DNA from: Nocardioidaceae bacterium
GTDB lineage: Bacteria > Actinomycetota > Actinomycetes > Propionibacteriales > Nocardioidaceae
Assembly: GCA_029268205.1 (NCBI GenBank)
Contig: JAJUGK010000007.1
Coordinates: forward strand, 1-37,310
Reading direction: 5' to 3'
Length of the DNA: 37,310 nucleotides
Shown here piece by piece: positions 27,351 through 35,931 of the stretch (positions within the stretch are counted from its first letter, which is position 1; each line of letters begins with the position of its first letter). Position numbers and translations under genes: made by a program. The notes under the pieces are model-generated. The model was not told the DNA's origin. It saw only the letters and a list, made by a program, of their open reading frames with translations, and made no database searches.

Positions 27351-28097
27351 TCATTGGTGGATCCCGCACTCGGTCTTGTTCCGGCCGGCCCAGCGGCCGC
27401 TGCGCGGGTCCTCGCCCGGGGCGACCCGGGCGGTGCACGGCCAGCACCCGATCGAGGGGTAGCCGTCGTAGACGAGCGGGTTGACCAGGACGCCGTGGTC
27501 GGCGATGTAGCGCTCGACCTGCTCGTCGCTCCACCGGGCCAGCGGCGAGACCTTGACCTTGTGCTTCTTCTCGTCCCAGCCGATCACCGGCGCGACGACC
27601 CGGTTGCGGGTCTCGGATCGGCGCAGGCCGGTGGCCCAGGCGTCGTACCCCTTGAGCGCGTCGTTGAGGGGTGCGACCTTGCGCAGGGCGCAGCACAGGT
27701 CGGGGTCCCGACGGAACAGGTCCTTGCCATAGGTCTCGTCCTGCTCGGCCACGGTCTGCTGGGGGCCGACCGTGATCAGGTTGACGTCGAGGGTGGCCTC
27801 GACGGCGTCGCGGGTACCGATGGTCTCGACGAAGTGGTAGCCGGTGTCGAGGAAGACCACGTCGACGCCCGGCGCGACCGTGCTGGCCAGGTGGGCCAGC
27901 ACGGCATCGCCCATCGAGGAGGTCACGCAGAACCGCTCGCCGAACGTCGCGACGGCCCACTCGATGATCACCTCGGCCGGCGCGAGCTCGAGCTCGGCCC
28001 CGGCGTGGGAGACCAGGTCGCGCAGCTCCTCCTCGGAGCGCCCCGCGGTCTCGCTGCCGCGGCGCTCGTGCGCGTGCTGGGTGCTGAGTGCGGTCAT
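27351..28097 (-). CDS. cysH: Phosphoadenylyl-sulfate / adenylyl-sulfate reductase
   Basis: FCVTSSMGDAVLAHLAS, VVFLDTGYHFVET, CCALRKVAPLNDALKGYDAWATGLRRSE, YPSIGCWPCT, RWAGRNKTECGIH (CC...CxxC, APS reductase-type). Confidence 0.95.
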   Translation of the reverse strand: MTALSTQHAHERRGSETAGRSEEELRDLVSHAGAELELAPAEVIIEWAVATFGERFCVTSSMGDAVLAHLASTVAPGVDVVFLDTGYHFVETIGTRDAVEATLDVNLITVGPQQTVAEQDETYGKDLFRRDPDLCCALRKVAPLNDALKGYDAWATGLRRSETRNRVVAPVIGWDEKKHKVKVSPLARWSDEQVERYIADHGVLVNPLVYDGYPSIGCWPCTARVAPGEDPRSGRWAGRNKTECGIHQ

Positions 28098-28324
28098 GCC
28101 TGCGCGCCCCCTTCGGCGGAGCGGCCCTCGGGGGAGCGGCTGTCCGGTGAGGGGTGGGGGGAGGCAGCGCCACGGCGCAGCTGACCGAGGAAGCTGACGG
28201 CGAAGGCGCGCATGCACGAGCGGCACTCCCAGGCGGCCCGGACCTTCGGGTCCTCGGCCTCGTGCGGGAAGAGGTTGTCGTCCCCGCAGTACGGGCAGGC
28301 GAACACCGCCGCCGCGCGGCTCAC
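28094..28324 (-). CDS. Small zinc-ribbon-like protein within the sulfite reductase / cysH operon
   Basis: MSRAAAVFACPYCGDDNLFPHEAEDPKVRAAWECRSCMRAFAVSF (two CxxC). Start GTGA overlaps the sir stop; its stop overlaps the cysH ATG. Confidence 0.82.
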   Translation of the reverse strand: MSRAAAVFACPYCGDDNLFPHEAEDPKVRAAWECRSCMRAFAVSFLGQLRRGAASPHPSPDSRSPEGRSAEGGAQA

Positions 28325-30036
28325 GCGAGTGCCCCCGCGGAGACCCGCTCGCCGCGCAGGAGCTCCTCGTCGGCCCGGGCTGCCCAGGACGCGAAGTTCT
28401 CCCCGTCGGCGCGGTCCTCGAGGTAGGCCGCGACGACGTTGGCGATGTAGTCGTCGAGCTCGGTGCTGGTGACCTTGTGGGCGCGCAGCTTGCGGCCGAA
28501 GTTGGCCTGCAACCCGGTCGCGCCGCCGAGGTGCACCTGGAAGCCCTCGACCTGCTCGCCGTCGACGGTGACCAGCTGGCCCTTGAGCCCGATGTCGGCG
28601 ACCTGCGTGCGCGCGCAGGCGTTGGGGCAGCCGTTGACGTTGACCGTGATCGGGGTGTCGAGCTGCGGGAAGCGCTGTTCGAGCTCGGCGACCAGCGCGC
28701 GGGCCCGCTCCTTGGTGTCGACGATGGCGAGCTTGCAGAACTCGATACCGGTGCAGGCCATCGTGTGCCGGCGCCAGTTGGACGGACGGGCCTCGAGGCC
28801 GATCAGGTCCAGGGCGTCGATCAGCGGCTCGACGACGTCGGGCTCCACGCCGATGAGCACGATCTTCTGGTACGGCGTGAGCCGCGCGCCGGCGACGCCG
28901 TAGGCGTCCATCAGATCGGCGAGCTCGACCAGCATGGTGCCGGAGACGCGCCCGGCGACCGGGGCCAGGCCGACGTACTTCTTGCCGTCCTTCTGGTCGT
29001 GGACGCCGATGTGGTCACGGTGGCCGACCGGCGAGGGCGGGGAGGGGCAGTCGATCAGCTTCTTGCCGAGGTACTCCTCCTCGAGCACCTCGCGGAACTT
29101 CTCCACGCCCCAGTCGGCGACGAGGAACTTCAACCGGGCCCGTGAGCGCAGGCGGCGGTAGCCGTAGTCGCGGAAGACCGCGGTGACGCCGGCCCAGGTG
29201 TCGGGGACGTCCTCGAGCGGGATCCACACGCCCATCTTCTGGGCGAGCATCGGGTTGGTCGACAGGCCGCCGCCGACCCACAGGTCGAAGCCGGGGCCGT
29301 GCTCGGGGTGGACGGTGCCGACGAAGGACACGTCGTTGGTCTCGGGGGAGACGTCGTGGCTGGGGTGGCCGGTCAGCGCGGTCTTGAACTTGCGCGGCAG
29401 GTTGGCGTACTCGGGGTCGCCGATGTAGCGACGGGCGATCTCCTCCAGCGCGCTGGACCCGTCGATGATCTCGTCGGTGGCGACGCCGGCGACGGGGGAG
29501 CCGAGGAACGGGCGGGGCGAGTCGCCGCACGCCTCGATGGTCGACAACCCGCCGGCCTCGAGGCGATCCCAGATCGCCGGCACGTCCTCGATGCGGATCC
29601 AGTGGTACTGGATGTTGGCGCGATCGGTGACGTCGGCGGTGTCGCGGGCGTAGTCGCGGCCGACCTCACCCAGGGCGCGCACGGTCTGCGGCGGCAGCAG
29701 CTTGCCGTCGGAGCGGACCCGCATCATGAAGTAGCGGTCGTCGAGCTCCTCCTCCTCGAGCAGCGCGGTCTTGCCGCCGTCGAAGCCGGGGGCGCGCTGG
29801 GTGTAGAGGCCCATCCAGCGGAAGCGCCCGCGCAGGTCGGAGGGGTCGATCGAGTCGAACCCGCGCTTGGAGTAGATGTTGAGGATGCGATCCCGCACGT
29901 TGAGCGGGTTGTCGTCCTTCTTGGCCTGCTCATTCTTGTTCAGCGGCTCGCGGTAGCCCAGCGCCCACTGACCCTCGCCGCGCTTGGGGCGGGGGCGGGC
30001 GGGACGGGGCTTCGGGGGCTGCACCGGGGTGCTCAT
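28321..30036 (-). CDS. sir: Ferredoxin-dependent sulfite (nitrite/sulfite) reductase
   Basis: DYARDTADVTDRANIQYHWIRIEDVPAIWDRLEAGGLSTIEACGDSPRPFLGSPVAG, ACTGIEFCKLAIVDTKERARALV, VNVNGCPNACARTQVADIGLKG (4Fe-4S/siroheme CxxxxxC...CxxxC). Confidence 0.95.
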   Translation of the reverse strand: MSTPVQPPKPRPARPRPKRGEGQWALGYREPLNKNEQAKKDDNPLNVRDRILNIYSKRGFDSIDPSDLRGRFRWMGLYTQRAPGFDGGKTALLEEEELDDRYFMMRVRSDGKLLPPQTVRALGEVGRDYARDTADVTDRANIQYHWIRIEDVPAIWDRLEAGGLSTIEACGDSPRPFLGSPVAGVATDEIIDGSSALEEIARRYIGDPEYANLPRKFKTALTGHPSHDVSPETNDVSFVGTVHPEHGPGFDLWVGGGLSTNPMLAQKMGVWIPLEDVPDTWAGVTAVFRDYGYRRLRSRARLKFLVADWGVEKFREVLEEEYLGKKLIDCPSPPSPVGHRDHIGVHDQKDGKKYVGLAPVAGRVSGTMLVELADLMDAYGVAGARLTPYQKIVLIGVEPDVVEPLIDALDLIGLEARPSNWRRHTMACTGIEFCKLAIVDTKERARALVAELEQRFPQLDTPITVNVNGCPNACARTQVADIGLKGQLVTVDGEQVEGFQVHLGGATGLQANFGRKLRAHKVTSTELDDYIANVVAAYLEDRADGENFASWAARADEELLRGERVSAGALA

Positions 30037-30040
30037 CGAA

Positions 30041-30066
30041 TGCGTTCCTTCGCGGGAGAAGACGCA
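30041..30066 (-). promoter_or_regulatory. Candidate hairpin enclosing the sir ribosome-binding site
   Basis: Minus strand TGCGTCTTCTCCCGCGAAGGAACGCA: TGCGT/ACGCA and TTC/GAA arms, with the GAAGGA Shine-Dalgarno inside. Confidence 0.45.
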
Positions 30067-30164
30067 CGAGTCGCGGCTGAACGGGGGCCCGACGCCATTG
30101 TCGGAGGCGGCTGCCGTGTTGCCGGCGACCACGCGCGCCCGGAGTTGCTGGGACGGGGGCGGGG

Positions 30165-30251
30165 TCACACCGACATACACATCATGCTGCGGGTACGACC
30201 GAGGTCCACGTGGCGGCGGGCCACGAGCCAGGTCGTCGTTGCAGCAGTCAT
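30165..30251 (-). CDS. Cysteine-responsive-type leader peptide uORF (28 aa) upstream of sir
   Basis: Manual translation, ATG 30251 to TGA 30165: MTAATTTWLVARRHVDLGRTRSMMCMSV. RRHVDL-x-R-x-x-S-x-x-C resembles actinobacterial putative leader peptides upstream of sulfur-assimilation genes. Too short for the supplied ORF track. Confidence 0.75.
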   Translation of the reverse strand: MTAATTTWLVARRHVDLGRTRSMMCMSV

Positions 30252-30305
30252 GGCAGGGAGTCTCGGCTCGTGGACACGCGTTCCACAAACCGGAATCTCA
30301 TGATG

Positions 30306-30330
30306 TGGACCTAGTGTCCAACACTTGGAC
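30306..30330. promoter_or_regulatory. Triple half-site operator between sir and glyA
   Basis: TGGAC-CTAGT-GTCCA-ACACT-TGGAC: alternating 5-nt half-sites at an exact 10-bp period, giving two overlapping perfect inverted repeats. Confidence 0.5.
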
Positions 30331-30381
30331 TCCGGTGGTTCCGTGCGCCTGGCCGACGAGCGGGGTCACTACGCTGACCGC

Positions 30382-31884
30382 ATGACCTCCGCCGACGCGC
30401 CCGTTCCGACCGCTTCCACGCCTGAATCCGCGGGTTCCGGCGGATCCGCCGACCTCGCGGCGCGCGCCAGTGCGGCGTACCGGGAGGCCCTGGCGGTGAT
30501 CGAGGCGGTCGAGCCCCGTGTGGCCGACGCCACACGCGCCGAGCTCGCCGACCAGCGGGCCTCGCTGAAGCTGATCGCCTCGGAGAACTACGCCTCGCCG
30601 GCGGTGCTGCTGACGATGGGCAGCTGGTTCAGCGACAAGTACGCCGAGGGCACGGTCGGGCATCGGTTCTACGCCGGGTGCCAGAACGTCGACACCGTGG
30701 AGTCGCTGGCCGCCGAGCACGCCCGCGAGCTGTTCGGGGCGGAGTACGCCTATGCGCAGCCGCACTCGGGCATCGACGCCAACCTCGTGGCCTTCTGGTC
30801 GATCCTCGCCCACCGGGTCGAGGGCCCGTGGCTGGAGAGGGCCGGCTCGAAGAACGTCAACGAGCTCACCGACGCCGACTGGGAGGAGTTGCGCCGCGAG
30901 CTGGGCAACCAGCGGCTGCTCGGGATGAGCCTCGACGCGGGCGGCCACCTCACCCACGGCTTCCGGCCCAACATCAGCGGCAAGATGTTCCACCAGCAGC
31001 AGTACGGCACCGACCCCGAGACCGGGCTGCTCGACTACGACGCCGTGCGCGCGAAGGCGAAGGAGTTCAAGCCGCTGATCCTGGTGGCCGGCTACTCGGC
31101 GTACCCGCGGCGGGTCAACTTCGCCAAGATGCGCGAGATCGCCGACGAGGTGGGCGCCACCCTGATGGTCGACATGGCGCACTTCGCCGGGCTGGTCGCG
31201 GGCAAGGTGTTCACCGGCGAGGAGGACCCCGTTCCGTACGCCCACGTCGTCACCACCACCACCCACAAGTCGCTGCGCGGCCCGCGGGGCGGGCTGGTGC
31301 TGGCCACGGAGGAGTACGCCCCGTCGGTCGACCGCGGCTGCCCGATGGTGCTGGGCGGCCCGCTCTCGCACGTGATGGCGGCCAAGGCGGTCGCGCTCGC
31401 CGAGGCGCGCCAGCCGGCGTTCGCCGCCTACGCCCAGGAGGTGGCCGACAACGCCCAGGCGCTGGCCGAGGGGTTCAACTCCCGAGGCGCGCGCCTGGTC
31501 ACCGGCGGCACCGACAACCACATCGTGCTGCTCGACGTCTCCGGCTTCGGCCTCACCGGGCGCCAGGCCGAGTCGGCGCTCCTCGACGCCGGCGTCGTCA
31601 CCAACCGCAACTCCATCCCCGCCGACCCCAACGGCGCCTGGTACACCTCCGGCATCCGGTTCGGCACCCCCGCCCTCACCACCCGCGGCTTCGGGCGCGA
31701 CGAGTTCGACAAGGTCGCTGAGCTGGTCGTCGACGTGCTGCGCAACACCCAGCCCGGCACCACCAAGGCCGGCGCCCCGTCCAAGGCCTCCTACACCCTC
31801 GCCGACGGCATCGCCGACCGGACGAAGGCCGCCTCCGCCGAGTTGCTCGGCAAGCACCCGCTGTACCCCGGCCTGGAGCTCTGA
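30382..31884 (+). CDS. glyA: Serine (glycine) hydroxymethyltransferase
   Basis: [76 protein letters not shown] (PLP lysine). Confidence 0.96.
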   Translation: MTSADAPVPTASTPESAGSGGSADLAARASAAYREALAVIEAVEPRVADATRAELADQRASLKLIASENYASPAVLLTMGSWFSDKYAEGTVGHRFYAGCQNVDTVESLAAEHARELFGAEYAYAQPHSGIDANLVAFWSILAHRVEGPWLERAGSKNVNELTDADWEELRRELGNQRLLGMSLDAGGHLTHGFRPNISGKMFHQQQYGTDPETGLLDYDAVRAKAKEFKPLILVAGYSAYPRRVNFAKMREIADEVGATLMVDMAHFAGLVAGKVFTGEEDPVPYAHVVTTTTHKSLRGPRGGLVLATEEYAPSVDRGCPMVLGGPLSHVMAAKAVALAEARQPAFAAYAQEVADNAQALAEGFNSRGARLVTGGTDNHIVLLDVSGFGLTGRQAESALLDAGVVTNRNSIPADPNGAWYTSGIRFGTPALTTRGFGRDEFDKVAELVVDVLRNTQPGTTKAGAPSKASYTLADGIADRTKAASAELLGKHPLYPGLEL

Positions 31885-31892
31885 GTCGGCTG

Positions 31893-31980
31893 GCACCGGT
31901 TTCGCCACATATGTGGCGAAACCGGTGCTTATGACGCCATCTGGCAGGCCACGACGCCAGTTTCGCCACATATGTGGCGA
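31893..31980. repeat. Twin palindromic elements sharing TCGCCACATATGTGGCGA
   Basis: 31893-31928 GCACCGGTTTCGCCACATATGTGGCGAAACCGGTGC is a perfect 36-bp palindrome. 31963-31980 TCGCCACATATGTGGCGA is a perfect 18-bp palindrome. Both lie between convergent genes. Confidence 0.85.
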
Positions 31981-32005
31981 CTTCTGTGACGCCTGAGGTT
32001 CGGGG

Positions 32006-33673
32006 TCAGCCGACCTGGGGGGCGGCGGAGGCCGCGATCCGGGCGACGGCTGCGCTGGGCGGGAGGGTGCCCAGGGTGCCGCCGTACGCCGGGCCCAGGC
32101 GGGTGGCGCAGAAGGCGGCGGCGACGTCGGGGCTGCCGTACCGCACCAGCAGCGAGCCCTGCAGGCAGGCGGCCATCTGGCCGGCGAGCCGCCGGGCGGA
32201 CATCTCCGCGGCGGTGGTGTCGGCCAGCATCTCCAGCACGCCCTCGATCGCCCGGTCGAGGTGCGGGTCCTCGCCGCGGGTGTGCCCGACCTCGGTGATC
32301 CAGGCCTCGAGCACCTCCGGCTCCCGGCCGAGGGCGCGCAGGACGTCGAGGGCGTTGACGTTGCCCGAGCCCTCCCAGATGGAGTTCAGCGGCGACTCCC
32401 GGAACAGCAGCGGCATACCCGACTCCTCGACGTAGCCGTTGCCACCCAGGCACTCCAGCGCCTCGGCGACCATCATCGGGGTGCGCTTGCAGACCCAGAA
32501 CTTCGCCAGCGGCAGCGCGATCCGCCGCAGCGCGGCCTCGTGCGGGTCGTCGGCGCGGTCGACGGCGGCGGCCAGGCGCATCGCGAGCGTCGTGGCGGCC
32601 GCGGACTCCACCGCCAGGTCGGCGACGACGTTCTGCATCAACGGCTTCTCCGCCAGCCGGCTGCCGAAGGCGGACCGGTGCTCGACGTGCCAGGCGGCCT
32701 CGCTCAGCGCGCGCCGCATCAGCGCCGACGACCCGAGAACGCAGTCGAGCCGGGTCGCGGCGACCATCTCGATGATGGTGCGGACCCCGCGGCCCTCGTC
32801 GCCGAGGCGCTGCGCCCAGGTGCCGCGGAACTCCAGCTCCGAGGAGGCGTTGGACCGGTTGCCGAGCTTGTCCTTGAGGCGGACGACGTCGAGGTCGTTG
32901 CGCGACCCGTCGGGCAGCACCCGTGGGACCACGAAGCAGCTCACGCCGCCCTCGGTCTGCGCCAGCACGAGGAACACGTCGTTGGTGGGTGCGGAGGTGA
33001 ACCACTTGTGCCCGTGGAGGACGTACTCGCCGTCGGTGCCGGTCGGGGTGGCCGTGGTGACGTTGGCGCGTACGTCGGATCCGCCCTGCTTCTCGGTCAT
33101 CCCCATCCCGGCCAGCGCGCCGAGCTTCTCGCCGGCCGGCAGGAGGCGTGGGTCGTAGGTGGTCGAGGCCAGGCGCGGCGACCATTCCTCAGCGCGTGTC
33201 GGGTCGACCCGCAGGGCCGGGACGGCGGCGTACGTCATCGAGATCGGGCACAGGTGTCCGGGCTCGGTCTGCGACCAGGCGTAGAACCCGGCCGCCCGCC
33301 GCAGGTGGGCGTCCGGAGCGCTCGATGTCCACGGCGCGGCCTGGAGGCCGTAGCCCACGGCGCGCTCCATCAGCCAGTGCCAGGACGGGTGGAAGCGGAC
33401 GTCGTCGACCCGGTTGCCGTACCGGTCGTAGTTGATCAGCTCGGGGTGGAACTCGTTGGCGAGCATCCCGTGCTCGCGCGCCTCCGCCGACCCGGCCTCG
33501 GCGCCGAGCGCGGCGAGGTCGTCGGCGAGGTCGGGGGAGCCGTGCACGCGCAGGGCCTCGGTCAGCACCGCGTCGCCGGTCACGACGTTGTGGCCCACCA
33601 GCGGCGGCGCCTGGTTGGTCGCCCGGCGGAGGTCGGTGAGGTCGGTGCCGATTTCAGGGGTCAGCGAAGCCAT
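32006..33673 (-). CDS. Acyl-CoA dehydrogenase family protein, AidB-like
   Basis: TNQAPPLVGHNVVTGDAVLTEAL, GMGMTEKQGGSDVRANVTTA, HGHKWFTSAPTNDVFLVLAQTEGGVSCFVVPR, ECLGGNGYVEESGMPLLFRESPLNSIWEGSGNVNALDVLRAL: AidB-type. Confidence 0.92.
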   Translation of the reverse strand: MASLTPEIGTDLTDLRRATNQAPPLVGHNVVTGDAVLTEALRVHGSPDLADDLAALGAEAGSAEAREHGMLANEFHPELINYDRYGNRVDDVRFHPSWHWLMERAVGYGLQAAPWTSSAPDAHLRRAAGFYAWSQTEPGHLCPISMTYAAVPALRVDPTRAEEWSPRLASTTYDPRLLPAGEKLGALAGMGMTEKQGGSDVRANVTTATPTGTDGEYVLHGHKWFTSAPTNDVFLVLAQTEGGVSCFVVPRVLPDGSRNDLDVVRLKDKLGNRSNASSELEFRGTWAQRLGDEGRGVRTIIEMVAATRLDCVLGSSALMRRALSEAAWHVEHRSAFGSRLAEKPLMQNVVADLAVESAAATTLAMRLAAAVDRADDPHEAALRRIALPLAKFWVCKRTPMMVAEALECLGGNGYVEESGMPLLFRESPLNSIWEGSGNVNALDVLRALGREPEVLEAWITEVGHTRGEDPHLDRAIEGVLEMLADTTAAEMSARRLAGQMAACLQGSLLVRYGSPDVAAAFCATRLGPAYGGTLGTLPPSAAVARIAASAAPQVG

Positions 33674-33763
33674 GCCCCCACCGTAGGCGCCGTCGCCGCC
33701 GGTGACCCGCCGCGGCCGGAAACTCCCATGCGTCCGGGCGATCCGCCCGCCTACAGTGGCGTG

Positions 33764-34060
33764 ATGGTGCCCCGCCTCGGTCCGTTGCCCCCGGACGCCG
33801 ACCTCCCCCGCGACTGCGCGGTCGGGCGGATCATCCGGGTCGCCGACGGGATCGCCGACGTGCGTTCGCGCGCCGGGCTCGTGCGTGCGACGTACGGGGC
33901 GGAGTACCTCGCCCGGATCGCGCACGATCCCCGCACCCGCCCGCGCCCCGGTGATCTGGTGCTGCTGCGCACCTGGCCCGGCCCGCGGGTGACGATGGAG
34001 CCGCTCGACCGCCGGGACGGGGGCGGCCGCGGGTCGGGGCCGGCGATGCGCGTCGGCTGA
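33764..34060 (+). CDS. Small hypothetical protein
   Basis: MVPRLGPLPPDADLPRDCAVGRIIRVADGIADVRSRAGLVRATYGAEYLARIA... Candidate -10 TACAGT exactly 6 nt before ATG. Confidence 0.65.
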   Translation: MVPRLGPLPPDADLPRDCAVGRIIRVADGIADVRSRAGLVRATYGAEYLARIAHDPRTRPRPGDLVLLRTWPGPRVTMEPLDRRDGGGRGSGPAMRVG

Positions 34061-34125
34061 CCCGGCACCGGCCCGTCCGGGGAGTCGCCGGGACCTGCCC
34101 CGCGGACCGTGCCATCCTGTGCCGC

Positions 34126-34479
34126 GTGGGCAACGTCAACCTCCCGACCCCGGTCTTCCTGGCCAGCGGCGCGCTGTGCCTGTTGGCGGGGTACCTCATC
34201 GGGGTCGTCGCCGGCCCGGACACCCCGGCGCGCACCACAGCGGAGGTCGAGAGCTTCGATCCCGGCACCTCGGAGCTGTGCCTGCGCGGTGACGGCGCGA
34301 CCGACGCCGAGGGCGCCGAGGGCGACCTGCTGTGCGGGACGTGGCGGCGTACGGCGGGGTCGGAGACACCCGAGCCCGGCGACGTCTTCCGGTTCGTCTC
34401 GGTCGACGTCGACAATGCCGGTGGTGGCGGCGATCCCGTGGGCCCCGGGGTCGTGATCTACGGCTCCGTCGTGGACTGA
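34126..34479 (+). CDS. Small membrane-anchored/exported hypothetical protein
   Basis: N-terminal TM FLASGALCLLAGYLIGVVAG followed by a hydrophilic domain. GTG start. Confidence 0.65.
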   Translation: MGNVNLPTPVFLASGALCLLAGYLIGVVAGPDTPARTTAEVESFDPGTSELCLRGDGATDAEGAEGDLLCGTWRRTAGSETPEPGDVFRFVSVDVDNAGGGGDPVGPGVVIYGSVVD

Positions 34480-34491
34480 CGGGCGCTGGTC

Positions 34492-35571
34492 ATGGTCGAG
34501 AGCGGGGAGGGCGTCGGGAACGTCCGGTTGCCGGAGATCCAACGGTCGCCCTGGTGGGCGCTGACCCGCCGGCTCATGGCCGCGGCCGCGATCCTCGTGG
34601 GGTCGGTCCTGCTGGTCTACCTCGACCGCGACGGCTACCGCGACAGCACGGACGGCACGGTGTCGCTGCTCGACGCGATCTACTACACGACCGTCACGCT
34701 CAGTACGACCGGGTACGGCGACATCACCCCCGTCACCGACACCGCACGGATGGTCAACGCCTTCGTCGTGACCCCGGCGCGAATCGCGTTCCTGGTGCTG
34801 CTGATCGGCACCACCCTGGAGGTGCTGGCCACCCAGGGCCGAGAGATGTTCCGAGTCGCACGATGGAGGAAGCGCGTGGACCACCATGTCGTGGTGATCG
34901 GGTACGGCACGAAGGGGCGCAGCGCCGTCGACACCCTGCTCAACAACGGGGTGGCGAAGGAGTCGATCGTCATCGTCGACCCCAAGCCGGCCGCGGTCAG
35001 CGATGCGCACGAGGACGGGCTGGCGATCGTCACCGGCGATGCCACCCGGCGCGAGGTGCTCCGTCGCGCGGGCGTCAGCCGGGCCGACCAGGTCATCATC
35101 ACCGCCGACCGTGACGACTCGACCGTGCTCGCGACGCTCACGGTGCGCCAGCTCAACCCCGACGCGCAGGTCGTCGCCTCGGTGCGTGAGCAGAGCAACG
35201 TGCCGCTGGTGCGGCAGAGCGGTGCGGACTCGGTGGTCACCTCCTCCGACGCCGTCGGCCGTCTCCTGGGGCTGTCGTCCCTGAGCCCGACGCTGGGGTC
35301 GGTGATGGAGGACCTGCTCACCTACGGCGAGGGCCTCGAGGTCGCCGAGCGCGACCTGCTGCTCTCCGAGGTCGGCAAGCAGCCGCAGTCGCTGCCCGAC
35401 CAGGTGATCGCGGTGGTGCGCGACGAGCAGGTGCACCGCTACTTCGACCCGGTCGTCACCCGGCTCGCACGCGGGGACCGGCTGATCGTCGTCCGGCCGT
35501 CCAAGGAGCTGCCGTGGGCTCCGCGCCCCGGGACCCACAGTGAACCGACCGCCGACGACGGCGACGAGTGA
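34492..35571 (+). CDS. Potassium channel with RCK/TrkA-N regulatory domain
   Basis: Selectivity filter TVTLSTTGYGDITPVT; RCK Rossmann HHVVVIGYGTKGRSAVDTLL...VTGDATRREVLRRAGVSRADQVIITADRDDS. Confidence 0.93.
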   Translation: MVESGEGVGNVRLPEIQRSPWWALTRRLMAAAAILVGSVLLVYLDRDGYRDSTDGTVSLLDAIYYTTVTLSTTGYGDITPVTDTARMVNAFVVTPARIAFLVLLIGTTLEVLATQGREMFRVARWRKRVDHHVVVIGYGTKGRSAVDTLLNNGVAKESIVIVDPKPAAVSDAHEDGLAIVTGDATRREVLRRAGVSRADQVIITADRDDSTVLATLTVRQLNPDAQVVASVREQSNVPLVRQSGADSVVTSSDAVGRLLGLSSLSPTLGSVMEDLLTYGEGLEVAERDLLLSEVGKQPQSLPDQVIAVVRDEQVHRYFDPVVTRLARGDRLIVVRPSKELPWAPRPGTHSEPTADDGDE

Positions 35572-35640
35572 CCGAACCCACGGTCCCCAGATCCGGCTCA
35601 GATCTGTGATCCCGGGACCGATCGGAGGCACAATAGGGGT

Positions 35641-35865
35641 GTGTCAGTGGAGGGTGGATCGACGGTGCACGAGGAACGACTCGAGGTCCTGGCGTGTGCG
35701 AGTCCCGGCGTGGACTCGCGCACCTATGCCGCGGCCGTACGCGTATGGCTGCACGGAGGTGTGCTGCGCACCGATGCGGCCCTGCTCGTGCCGGGGGAGG
35801 CGACCCCGTCCATGATCGCCGAGGCGCGCCGCCGCCAGGCGTACGGCGCTGCCGTCGCCGCCTGA
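35641..35865 (+). CDS. Small hypothetical protein (74 aa)
   Basis: MSVEGGSTVHEERLEVLACASPGVDSRTYAAAVRVWLHGGVLRTDAALLVPGEATPSMIAEARRRQAYGAAVAA; candidate -10 CACAAT 6 nt before GTG. Confidence 0.6.
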   Translation: MSVEGGSTVHEERLEVLACASPGVDSRTYAAAVRVWLHGGVLRTDAALLVPGEATPSMIAEARRRQAYGAAVAA

Positions 35866-35905
35866 GGGCGAGGCCCGGGGGCCCTTCGGCCGCCTCATCC
35901 GGCGC

Positions 35906-35921
35906 TCGAACAGGTGTTCTA
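35906..35921 (+). promoter_or_regulatory. LexA box upstream of the 88-aa ORF
   Basis: TCGAACAGGTGTTCTA: 11 of 12 defined positions of TCGAAC-N4-GTTCGA. Shares TCGAACAGGTGTT with the lexA autoregulatory box in this window. Confidence 0.82.
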
Positions 35922-35931
35922 ACATGGCGCC

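Noticed and set aside
30298-31971. 557-aa minus-strand ORF over glyA
   Set aside because: Antisense shadow of glyA, low-complexity composition.
33751-35631. 626-aa minus-strand ORF over the K+ channel region
   Set aside because: Histidine/aspartate/arginine-rich shadow translation; the plus strand has the TTGYGD selectivity filter and RCK domain.
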